NCBI RefSeq assembly: GCF_014633365.1
Contig: NC_068345.1
Location: 12,470,058-12,534,057, forward strand
Reading direction: 5' to 3'
DNA from: Diospyros lotus
Lineage: Eukaryota > Streptophyta > Magnoliopsida > Ericales > Ebenaceae
DNA: 64,000 nt
In this document: positions 35,001-47,000 of the stretch, one piece after another
Numbering within the stretch: position 1 is the stretch's first letter
How the letters are laid out: each line of letters begins with the position of its first letter
Notes under the pieces: model-generated
What the model was told of the DNA's origin: nothing
What the model saw: only the letters and a program-made list of their open reading frames with translations
The model's database searches: none
Program-made: the position numbers and the translations under genes

Positions 35001-38000
35001 GGTAATCTTTGAAGGCTAGTGCTTTAGGGTTGTCTCTCTAGTAGTAGCAGTAATGTGAAAGCTTATAATAGGCAATTTTTTGTATTATGTACTAGTCTCT
35101 TTTGGAATTCCCTTTGGTAAATTTTGTGTCTATTGTACAATTGAACTTGCCTTCTAATATTTGATGGCTAAGCAGTTCTTCAAATGTATATGGTACGAAA
35201 ACCTGGAATTGGTAGATTATGGAAGCATAAGATGATAAACTTCAAAAGTATCAAGAAAATTGCATTGTTACATGCAAACATTATCCTTCTTGAAAGATAA
35301 TATTCTACACAGTACAAAAATACAATAATTGACAAGTAAAAGTATAGTGAATGCTCAAACTGAAATATCAGGCAGTATAGGCATTACATATATAGTTACA
35401 GGGCCATACATCACAGTATTATTATACTTACACCCATGCAAAAGTTATTTTCATTTAACGTTAACTCATTTTCCATTGTAGTTGCCTAGTTCCATTTTAT
35501 AATTATATGGCAACATCTAACTGCAGGTCATCTATCCGACAAAGGAGGAATCCAAAGGAATCTTCAGATCTCACTAGCATTGAGGAACTTATTGATGACA
35601 TTGAAAAAAATTGTCATTCTGGTTAGTTTTACCAAATTTGTTGTGTTGAGAATGAAAAGTCTTCTTAGAATTGGACAATTTTGTGAATTCTTCTGCTCAT
35701 GCATGCCTCTGTAGTTCTACTGGACATTGTGAGACACTGCACATATATTGGGATGGCAGATGATGTGTTTGCTTTGCTTCAACATAATACTCAGTTGTAT
35801 CTTGCCAATGTAGTGAACTTGAGGTAAAGATGCTGTTGTCTTGCTCTTAAAGTGAAAACAAACCTAAATTTATACTCTCTTATCAATGTTTCTTGAAAAC
35901 AATGCTTCTTGAATTTTACTGTCACATAATTTTCTGCAAGATGGACCCACCAAATTGCAGTTTCCGAAGCTGTTTGCCTCGTTCAAAAATGGTTTTGGGA
36001 GCATTTATTCTGGATTTTTCACTTCTAAATGTTTCTTAGATGTGTGGTTGGTTGTTGCATTAGTTATTGATTCTCTCTTTTTCTTTGCTTTTATGCATTC
36101 TCAGCAAAGAGCTCATGTATCAGCAAGTCCTGCGTCGGTTTGCTCACTTTAATGCAATACAATTAAGCGACCCAGCTCCACTGCTGGAGTTGATTACGAT
36201 GGCACTGAAAGAGGAGGATTTAGACCCTGAATGCAATGAGAAGGATGAGCTAAAAGAAAAGATTGCAGAAGTAATGAACTCTTAATCCAGTCAGATTTGT
36301 TCATAATTTTGCTTAATCATCTGTTATGCTTCTTGCTATTGAGTCTGGAAAATTTGCCGTCTGGGTTTGTATAGAGATAGTCATTACTATCTTGAGTAAA
36401 TTAGGAAATCCAAGAATTATTTAGGAAGCTGTAGAATGTCCATGCACTATTTAAATCAAATAAATCAATAGTAATACCTTTTTAATGTTGTTGCTTTTAT
36501 GAGAAGAGTTTTCTTAGCCAGAGAGGACAATTGAGCACTTAAGCGGAACCAACCATTCAAAACCCGTAAGAAACTCCTATTTCTTTCAACCTAATAACAC
36601 AACTTTCTAAACTCTTACAAGATCTCATATTTCTTTCTAGCTTTGCAATCTTGATGCCAAGGTGTTGCACTCTTCCAGGACCTGAATCCCTCACAAATAA
36701 GGCAGTCCCATTGGACTTCAAAACTGGAAAGATAAGATGACAAACTTCTAAAGTCACCAGACTATAACAAAAGATGTCCACACTTTTCCTACATTATCAT
36801 GATTTATTGCAAAATATCACCATAAGTGTTGTCTAACCCAAAGTTACCAGATTATCCCACTGTCTCCTCCATTTGATCTGGCTTGTTTGCTCATCTTTAA
36901 AAGTTTGTGTTTTTCCTTGAATATGCTATTTGCTCTGATGAAAAGAATCTGGGAAAGTTGAAAAGGTTGGTTAAATTAGTGGCTATGGCCTATAAGGATG
37001 TGGGTTTCTTGAAACATAGGAGTTAGTTTATAGTCTTGTAAGAAATAAGAATATAGCCATAGATTTCCTTATTTTCTTTGGACAAGTAAATGTCACTTGA
37101 AAAGAAGTGCCAATATTGGGTTGAACCATGCACCCTATAGATTTAATTAGCTCTTAAGTTAGATGATAAGACATCTCTATTGGCTCGTCCTACTTTATTT
37201 TAGTTTTGTGGTAGAGGTAAGTTGTCTTTGGAAATTATATTGGCTGGTGAAATTCTACCATCTTGTTTTTTATCTTGCATATTAGGTCCCGTGTCCAATA
37301 AGGAGAGGGCAAGTTTTGGTAGCAATCATAAGGTTGCTCCCTTTTTACTAGAGAAGGTCATGGGATCGAGTTGTGAAAACAGCCTCTAGGCTATGTTCTC
37401 TTTGTTGTTTCAGGCCGTTTTCAATTTTTCAGTTTTCTAAAACACTCAAAACGCATTTACTTACCCATTTTCAAAATGCATTTTCCAAAACACAAAAAAA
37501 TTTATACACAAAACTCAAAACACTAGAATGTCGTTTTGGCTGTTTTAAGCCAAAACAAGCTCTTCAAGTCCAAAACACAGAAAACACTCTCCATCCTCAC
37601 ATCTAGGTTCAACTCTTCCTTCTCCTTTTTCTTCTCTTCTCTTCAAGGCTCGGCCGTCAACCACCCCCACCACTGCCATCATAGCCGCGAGCCGTTGTTG
37701 ACCTCCATCTCTCTTCTTGTGGCGGTCGGTAGCGAGAGGCGAGGGGCAAGGTAGCAGCAAGAGGAGAGGTGGTAGCGAGAGGTGAGGTAGCGATGAGAGG
37801 CGAGGGGCAAGGTAGCAGCAAAAGGAGAGGCGATAGCAAGAGGTGAGGCGACGGTCAGAGGCAAGGCGACGGTGATGGCAAGAGGAAGGCGGCAAAGGGA
37901 AAAGGGCTGGAGAAGAAGAGATGGTGGTGACGGTGAGAGAAAGGTGGTGAACAGAAGAGGGCTGAAGAAGAAGAGGCAGCAACAAGAGGTAAGGCAACGA

Positions 38001-41000
38001 CGATGGCGAGAGGAAGACGGCGAAGGGAAGAGGACTAGAGAAGAAGAGCAATGGGCGGCCAAGGAAGGGAAGAAGAGAAGAGAGAACAAGTGGGCGTGTT
38101 TCTTAGGGGGAGGGAGTGGGTTTCTTGGGCAGAGAGAGGATCAGAGAGGGAGAGAAAAGTGGGGGGAAAATTAATAATAATATGTATAATATATAATTTA
38201 ATAAATGATATAATAATAATAATAATAATAGGTATGTATGTTAAATAATATATTTATAAAATATATATCTAATATATTATACATACATATATTATTATAT
38301 CTAATCACAAACTTTTATCGGACCTGCTCACGAGCCTCTAATCAAGCCACCTCGCAAGCTAACGAGGCAATCTTTGCTGAGTTCAAGCTCGGCTTGTTTA
38401 CAAATCAAACTTTAAAGTTTGGCTATTTTTTTGCCAAGTCAATTTATTTATTTATTCGTATTTTATTCTTGTAACGAGAAAAAATGTTGCAAGATTCACT
38501 AACTTTAAAATGTATATAACAACAACAACATATCCAGCCTTTATCTCACTATGTGGGGTCGGCTACATGAATTCTAGACTTCCATGTATTTCTGTCTTTT
38601 GTCATATCCTCATTTAGATCCATATATTTCATATCAAATTTTAATGTCTCTCCCAAAGTCTTCTTGGGTCTACCTCTACCTCTTTTTGTGACTAATTGTT
38701 CCATTTCATCAACTCTCCTCACAGGAGCGTCTCTTAGTCTCCTTCTCACATGACCAAACCATCTTAGTCTAGTCTCTCTCATCTTCTCCTCGATTGGCAC
38801 TACTCCTACCTTATTACAAATAACTTCATTTCTAATTTTATCCTTTCTTGTATGCCCGCACATCCATCTTAACATTCTCATCTCCACTACACTCGTCTTT
38901 TGCTCATGCTGGTATTTGACTGCCCAACATTCTGAGCCATATAGCAAGACTGGTCTTATAGCTGTCCTATAAAATTTTCCTTTCAATTTTAATGGGATTT
39001 TACCATCACATAACACCCCCGATGCATTTCTCCATTTTAGCCAACCTGCCTTAATTCTATGTGCGACATCCTCGTGGATTTCTCCATCTTTTTGAATCAC
39101 TGATCCCAAATATCGAAAATGGTCTTTTCTTTGTAAGATTTGGTCTTCTAATTTTATTATAGCATCATCCACTCTTGCATTTTTACTAAATTTGCATTCC
39201 ATATATTCTGTTTTCTTTCTACTTAATTTAAATCCCTTAGATTCTAAATTGTTTCTCCACAACTCAAGCTTAGTGTTCACTCCTTCTTTTGTTTCATCCA
39301 CCAACACTATGTCGTCTACAAATAGCATACACCATGGCACATCTGTCTGAATATCTTTAGTGAGTTCATCCATTTCTAGGGCAAATAAGTATGGACTTAG
39401 TGCAGAACCTTGATGCAGTCCTATTGTAGTTGTAAATGGTTCAGTATCCCCTCCGCATGTTCTGACCCTTGTCTCTATACCATGATACATGTCCTTAAGG
39501 GCTTGTATATAGGCTATTTTGACTAATTTCTTCTTTAAAACCCTCCATAATACTTCTCTAGGGACCCTATCATAGGCCTTTTCTAGATCTATAAACACCA
39601 TATGTAGGTCCTTCTGATGATCTCGATACCTTTCCATTAGACGCCTCAGTAAATATATAGCTTCTATTGTTGACCTACCAGGCATGAAACCAAACTGATT
39701 TTCTGACACCTTTGTTTCCTTTCTGAGCCTCTGCTCTATTACTCTCTCCCAGAGTTTCATGGTATGACTCATTAACTTAATTCCTCTATAATTTTCACAG
39801 TTTTGAACATCTCCTTTGTTCTTGTATATAGGAACCAAAGTACTCTTCCTCCACTCATCTGGCATCTTTTTTTATTTAAGGATGGCGTTAAATAGTTGCG
39901 TTAGCCAGGAGATGCCCTCTTCTCCCATGCATTTCCATGCTTCTATTGGTATATTATCTGGTCCCATTGCCTTATGATTTCTCATCTTTTTTAAAGCTTG
40001 CCTTATTTCATTTGAACTTATGCATCGATAGAATGTGTAGCTCACATTCCCTTCGGAGTTACTAAGATGTCCCAACCTAACTCTTGTGTCACCACCATCA
40101 TTGAATAATTTTGTGAAATACTCCTTCCATCTCTCCTTAATCGCTCCCTCATTTACTAAAACATTTTGATTGTCATCTTTTATGCATTTCACTTGATTTA
40201 AATCCCGTGTTTTTCTTTCTCTTACTTTAGCTAATTTATATATATCCCTTTCTCCATCTTTTGTATCAAGTCGTTTATATAGATTGTCATATGCTTTTGA
40301 CCTTGCTTCACTAACAGCTCTTTTTGCTGCCTTTTTTGATTCTTTATAATTTTTTTGATTTTCTTCATTGTTGCATTGATATACTACCTTATAGCAAGTT
40401 TTCTTATTTTTAATTTTCAATTATACCTCTTCATTCCACCACCAAGACTCCTTAAGGTTAGAGGCTCTACCATTTGTCTCTCCAAGGACTACATTTGCCG
40501 TGCTTCTCAGAGCATTAGCCATTTCTTTTCACATTTGGTTTGTCTGTCTTTCTCCATTCCATTCCTTCTACCCCTTAATTTTTCTTTAAAGATTAGTTGT
40601 TTCTCCCCTTTTAAATTCCACCACCTGATTCTTGGATTTTGTTTTATATGATTTTTTCTCTTCCAATTTCTTACGTCTAGAAGTCTATGTTGAGTAGTCA
40701 AACACTCTCCCGGTATCACCTTACAATTCCTACAACATAACCGATCCTCTTGTCTCATGAGGAAGTAATCTATTTGGGTGCTTGAGGTGATATTTTTATA
40801 TGTGATTAAGTGTTCGTCCCGTTTTTTGAACCTAGTATTGGTTATAATGAGCCCATATGCCATAGCAAAATCTAGGATAGATTTACCCTCATTATTAATT
40901 TCCCCGAATCCATACCCTCCGTGTACCTCTCTATATCCGTTTCCGTCTCTACCCACGTGCCCATTTAAGTCACCTCCTATAATCACTTTCTCTCCTCTTG

Positions 41001-44000
41001 GTATCATTTGTATGAGTCCCTCTAGGTCTTCCCAGAATTTTGCTTTTATCTCATCACCTAACCCCGCTTGTGGTGCATATGTACTAAAGATATTCATAGT
41101 CATTCTTCCTAGACTAATCTTCACCATAATAATCCTATCCCCCATTCTCTTTACATCCACTACCTCATCTATTAAGCTTTTATCCATAATAATCTCCATT
41201 CCATTTTTTGCTCGATCAGTTCCTGTGTACCATATTTTATATCCAGCTTCTGATAAAGTTTTTGCTTTTTTCCCTACCCATCTCGTCTCTTGAAGGCACA
41301 TAATATTAATTTTTCTCCTAATCATCACATCCACCACTTCCATAGCTTTGCATGTTAATGTTCCTATGTTCCTATGTTCCTATATTTTTTAATAATATAT
41401 TAATATTAAATAGTTCTAATTTACTGAATAATCAAATTTATTGAATAAAATGTCATTAAAAAATTATTCTCAAAATTTTAAACAGAATGCGTTTTCTAGT
41501 TTTCTGTTTTGAGAAACAGTTTTTCAGAATGACAAATAGAAGGCGTTTTTAGTTTTCTAAAAATAGATTATCAAAATATAAAATTGAAAATAAATTCAAA
41601 ACTCAAAACTGAAAATTGAAATGTAAAGAGAACGGGCCCTAATATTTCGTATAGAAATGACTCTCTTAAAGTCGGAGCGTCATGCACTAGGGATGCCTTT
41701 TTTTTATAAGGTATTTACATGTGTTTCAAAAATATTCACAATGCATGAGACTCTAAATGTGTTTGTCTATTGTTAGTTTTGGGTGTTCCTCATGCCATTT
41801 CTTGCATTTTTTGACAACTGTCTGGACTGCCACTTCCACAATCAATTCAATCAACTTATTTGTGCTGATTAAGGGAAAACATACTTCTCAATGTTGAGGG
41901 TTTTTATTTTATTTTATTTTATGTTTTTATCGTAAATCATAATCCTAAAGTTTTTGGAGTATTGTAGTTATTACAAAATTTGTTTGGGACATACAATTTT
42001 TTTTTATTTATTTTTTTAATTTGTGTGGTTTCATTCTGCTTCATACACCTTATGCACACCATATTTTTAAAAGAGTATTTGAGGTCAAATGGTTGAATTC
42101 TGTATTCTCCTTGTAGTTCAATTAACATAATTTTTACAAGTGATGATGGTTAATGAAAATTTTGGTTAACTCTTAACAAAATTCTCTCTAAGAATTCATA
42201 TTTTTGTGTGTGTGTGTGTGATTGTACAACAACATACCAACCCTTTATCCCTACTATGTGGGGCTGACTACATGAATTTTGGCTCTCTAAGCCATTTCTA
42301 TCTATGGCCTTATCTTGTGTAAGGCCCTTATAATAATATCATACTTAAGTGTCTCCCACCAAGTTTTTCTTAGTCTTGTTTTATCTTACAAAACTTCCAT
42401 TGGTCTTCTTTCCACATGACCATACTGTCCAATCCTTGGATTTGACAAGGGTTATTTCTGTGAATTTAGAAGTAAGAGGGAGAATTGAGAGGGATTTTGA
42501 GAGAGAAATGAGAGAATCAGGAAAGGAGAAAAATTGAATCTTCAATTCCATGCCTCCTTTCTCTTACATCCACCCTTTTATAAGGATCATCAACTACCCA
42601 TCAGTTGCAGTAATTGACCCCAACAACCTTTGCTTCTAACTGTTTTGCAACAACAAGGCAACCCTAACCGTTCTAACCAATCTACAACAACCACCCCCCA
42701 ATATACACAATTACCCATCCCTTAGCCCAGGGTCGTGACAAATCCCCCCCTTCTTGAACCACTTTTTGTTCCCAGGAAGTATCAAACCTGGCTAAGGATT
42801 GGCAGATCAACTGATACTAGCCTTTATTGCCTTATTTATCCCCTTTTCTTCCTTTCCCTTTTTCGCTTCTTCATGGGGTAGGTAGAGAGTAGTAGTGTTC
42901 GCAGCTGTTGAATGTTCTTCCTCTGTCTCAATTTTGTCTTTTAACTCGACAGCTTGAATTAAGTGTAGCTGAGCCTTCGAAATCTTTGTTTCTTCTTGGA
43001 GAACAACCTTTTGTCTACCTTATTTGTTTCCTTCTTCTAATCCTTCCATGTGAAGTAGAAGCCTCTGACATTGGTGGCTGGGACTGAATTTGTCTCCACA
43101 TTTAAAGCATAACCCTAACTTCCTTCTCTGTTCCATAGCAGAAGATTTAGCTGTATTATAGTTAGGATAATCTTGGGAGTTCTCTTGTGTTCCTTCCGCT
43201 TGTTGACTGAATGAAGGTTGGGCTCTCGTTGAGAACGTGTACTTCTTGACAATCGTTCCCAATGCAAGATGTTGGAGGTTGGCTTTTTCTGTAGCATGCT
43301 TGACGGTAGCTGGTTGCATCATCTTCACTGTCGGCCTTAGCTTATCTTTCAAGCCACTGATAAAACTTAACACAAAGTAGGGTTCATCTAGGGTTGGGTA
43401 AGAAAGAGTTATCAATGATTTTAGTTCTTTAAACCTGATTAGGTAATCATCCACTGCACCTTCCTGTTTCAATTTGTTGAACTCTTCTACCACATCAGTC
43501 ATTGCTCTTTCACCGAAGTGAGCACAAAATTCTTCTAAAAATTCCTGCTAACTCAATTCAGATCTTCTGCCGCTCCACCCCTAGAACCATGCATCTGCAT
43601 CGTCATTAAGGTACACTGCAGCCAGATTTACCGTTTGACTCTCGACCACATGAAAATAGTGAAAGAACCTTTCACAGCGTCGGATCCACCAATGCGGCTT
43701 GCCCCCATCAAATGCTGGCATTTCCAACCTCGACATCAGTATATTAACCTGGCCCATATATCCCCCTCAGTTGGAAGCCCCTGTCATGAATTTTGGTCAA
43801 TCTGCTGTTTCCACAAGATCTGAAGTATGGCTGCGACTCCCTGCTCTTGCCAAGATTAGAGCGGTGACTGTTCTCGGGGGAAAATCGATTGGCAAACTTA
43901 GATTGGGCAGCCTCGAAAACAAACACAGGACAATACTCAACTGCTGCCTGAACTTGGAAAACTCCTCCTTGAGGCTAGAAATGTCCCCTTGAATGCCAGT

Positions 44001-47000
44001 GATCTCCGTCTTCACGCTCTTTTCCACAAGATCTGAAGTATGGCTGCGACTCCCTGCTCTTGCCAAGATTAGAGCGGTGACTGTTCTTAGGGGAAAATCG
44101 ATTGGCAAACTCGGATTGCGCAGCCTCGAAAACAAATGTAGGACAGTACTCAATTGCTGCCTGAACTTGGAAAACTACTCCTTGAGGCTAGAAATGTCCC
44201 CTTGAATGCCAATGATCTTTGCCTTCACGCTCTTCTCCACCGACATCAACATATCTTTTGTCTCCGCGTTCTCGGCCTTGCCTCAACTCACCTCCTCCTG
44301 TGTCTGATAGAGCTCGAGTTCCACCATCTCGAATCGACCCTCTAATTGCTCGAGTTTGGTGAAGGCTTGTCTCCATTGCATCCAAGCGAGCCTCCAATTG
44401 TTTCATTCTTGTTCTTTCGTCCATGCCTTCCTCAGTTGCTACTTCTAGTTGACCACGGACTTGGACTGAATGCCTTGTTCGGCCTAATTAACTCTGTTAA
44501 CGAACCTAACTGCCACCTTTGAACCCAATTTCAATGCCAGAAATCTCGCTCCAGTTGCAACCGGGTCTGCCTGCACTACCTCGGATTTGAGTTCACTTCA
44601 CGCATGTCTCTTCTGACCTGCTTCGCATTCAATTCCGACCCAAGATCATCGGAATTTGCTTGGGTGTTAAATGCAATTGACACCCACGAAGTGCTGGAAA
44701 TTAATCGTACCAAGAATCGGTAGCCCGATCAATTTCCCAAATCTTCAATTTGTCAACTTCGCGCCTTCCTTACTTGTTGGGATCATAGTTGCGATCATTG
44801 TGATTCCACGATCGCCCAAGCCGGCACCTTCTTCTTACCCAATCACCAACCACTGGTTGGAATTCACTTGAATTCTTGAATCGTTCTTGATTCCGTTCGG
44901 ATGCTTGCACTTGCCTATCTCACCGTAACCAATTGAACTCATCGGAGTTCTTGTATTTGTTAGAATCACCTGAAATCTCTGCTCTATCGATTCTGCCAAG
45001 AATCGTCGAAATCAACTGCTACAAATTGTAGGAATTACCGCCAAGGATATTTCCGTGAATTTAGAAGTAAGAGGAAGAATTGAGAGAGAGTTTGAGAGAG
45101 AAATGAGAGACTTGGGAAAGGAGAAAAATTGAATCTTCGATTCCATGCCTCCTTTCTCTTACATCCACCCTTTTATAGGGATCATCAACTACCCTTATGT
45201 TGCAGTAACTGACCCCAACTGCCCTGCAACAGCCCCATCAGCCTCCTAACAGCCATTGCTTCTAACTTTTTTACAACAATGAGGCAACCCTAACCGTTCT
45301 AACCAATCTACAACAACAACAACCCCCCAATTTACACAATTACCCATCCCATAGCCTAGGGTCGTGACACGTACCATTTTAATTTTGTCTTACACATTTT
45401 ATCTTCTATAAGCACCACTCCACCTTATTATGAATGATGTCATTTCTAATTGTATCCTTTCTTATATGACCGCACATCCATCTTAGCATCCTCATCTCCA
45501 TTATACTCATATTTTGCACATTTTGGTGCTCTACTACCCAACATTTTGTACCATACAACAATTTCCTTTTAGTTTTAATTGAATCTTACTACCACATAAC
45601 ACAATGGAGTTTTGTGCGAGTGTGGGTGAGTGTTTTTCCTCTTTTGGAGTTACTTTTTTCAAAAAGTGAAGTTAGTACTTAGTTGGTAGTCATACATACA
45701 TCTTGCTTGCAGTTAAGAAATTCTTTCTTCCCTCATTTACATTTAAAAAATCACATAGATTTTTTAAGCATCACATTGTTAGTCATCTCACTGTCAGGAC
45801 ATGATCTGTTCTCCCCGTTATACCTTTTTATACTTGTGTGATAGACATTTTCAGGAGAAAGTCAAGCCAGAATGCTTTATACTTCTAACTCTCTTTCCTT
45901 CTGATGTTTTAGTTTCATCAATAATGTGATTCTCTTTTTTCATTGGCCTGCCACTAGTAACTTGATTTTTACCTAAAGTAAACTTTGTACGAAATGTTAT
46001 AAGGTTGTCCTTTGATTGCCATTCCACTTTTTTACTAAAAGTACACTTTGATCTTCTCCAGATGAACACAGAGCTGCTCAAGACGAAAACTGAGATGCTA
46101 GAGGAATATTTCTGTATTTATGTTGATTCAGATGGTAACCTGTCTAGGCTTCCTGTGATTCTTGACCAGTATACACCTGATATGGACCGGCTCCCAGAAT
46201 TTTTACTTTGTTTGGGCAATGATGTAAGTTTTGACATCTAATTTATACTAAATTTGTTTCTTCACTGTCTTTGTCTATAGCAATATGCTATCATTGGTGG
46301 GATATGCTTATTAATTATACATCACTTATATCCTCTATGACAATTTCATTTGCAAAAAATAGATGCAATGTACAATTAGGTTTTCTCTACATTTATATAG
46401 TCATTTAATTTAGTCTTATGCATTAAGTAACAAGATTCCCGATATTGGTATTATTGCGGCATCATCATTCAAGCCATTGGTGATGATATACTGTACTGAT
46501 GGCATCTCTTGCGTTGTTATATTCTTTCAGCAGTCAATGGGGTATTTTTATCCTTACAAATTTCGTACTAAAGATGAGATGGAAATGATCCTGCTTTTTT
46601 GTGTTGATTTTCTCATAGAAACATGGTTTCAGGAAACTGGTTTCTGTTATAAAATCCTGGTATGTGACTGCTCTTTTTTTTTATTTTAAACTATGGAAAA
46701 CTAGCACGGGAGGAGGGACTGTTGGAAGTTAAAGGTTACAGGCTCATCAATGTGATTGGGTGTTCACCAGATCATATTCAGAATGCTTTCCTGAGCTAAA
46801 GAAAGTTTTGGATCAATGATTTGAGAATTCAGAACCCTGTACAATGATAGACAAATACCCTGGTCTCTTTTGGAAGCTGGACATACAGGAAGCATATGAT
46901 TATGTGCTGGTACCGCTTTCTTTATCTTTTGGAGAAGATAAGCTCAGTTCAGGCACAGCTGAGGAAGGGAGATAGGTTTTTGTATCTCCATTGTTAAGTT

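Larger units (their letters stand above)
38519..41385 (-). mobile_element. RTE-type LINE, nearly complete
   Basis: The element is on the minus strand, with an apurinic endonuclease followed by reverse transcriptase in one original ORF. The 3' end reads GTAGCCGACCCCACATAGTG and finishes in TTGTTGTTGTT repeats, the usual plant RTE terminus, without poly-A. The 5' end is slightly truncated: the motif before the endonuclease reads [11 protein letters not shown] and then runs into three ATAGGAAC repeats (41359-41382). It sits inside E1. Confidence 0.85.
37389..41638. mobile_element. Harbinger-like element E1, split by an RTE LINE
   Basis: The ends are GGCTATGTTCTCTTTG (left) and GGCCCGTTCTCTTTAC (right, reverse complemented), flanked by CTA at 37386-37388 and 41639-41641. 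The right arm (41390-41638), in reverse complement, aligns with the left arm of element E2 (54994-55215), including AAAACTAAAAACG and TCTATTTGTCATTCT. The left arm carries a purine-rich, GC-richer block (37640-38160), followed by AT-rich DNA with an ATA/TAA microsatellite (about 38211-38232). No transposase frame is visible. Confidence 0.65.
42426..45369 (-). mobile_element. LTR element C: Gag-only non-autonomous retrotransposon
   Basis: The LTRs are at 42426-42740 (3' LTR, about 315 bp) and 45027-45369 (5' LTR, about 343 bp), related over most of their length. On the minus strand they begin TGTCACGACCC. A polypurine tract (AAGGGGGGATT) precedes the 3' LTR. The flanks CATAC (42421-42425) and CGTAC (45370-45374) differ by one transition. 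The interior of about 2.3 kb encodes Gag with a zinc knuckle and nothing of protease, integrase or RT, which matches the TR-GAG type of plant elements. The boundary on the 5' LTR inner side is approximate. Confidence 0.72.
42228..45608 (-). mobile_element. Older truncated RTE LINE copy, split by element C
   Basis: The left piece 42228-42425 (3' terminus aacaacataccaaccc, ctatgtggggctgactacat) and the right piece 45370-45608 (taccattttaattttg, catttctaattgtatccttt, ccgcacatccatcttagcat) align in order with 38519-38765 and 38745-39020 of the better RTE copy. Together they represent a 5'-truncated RTE whose RT C-terminal region is interrupted by an LTR element. The copy is clearly more diverged than the one in E1. 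Confidence 0.75.

Noticed and set aside
37545..38174. Opposing open frames up to 168 codons
   Set aside because: They are repeats of gcgagaggcgagg-like units in E1. The translations are Ser/Leu/Arg monotony on one strand and Arg/Glu/Gly on the other.
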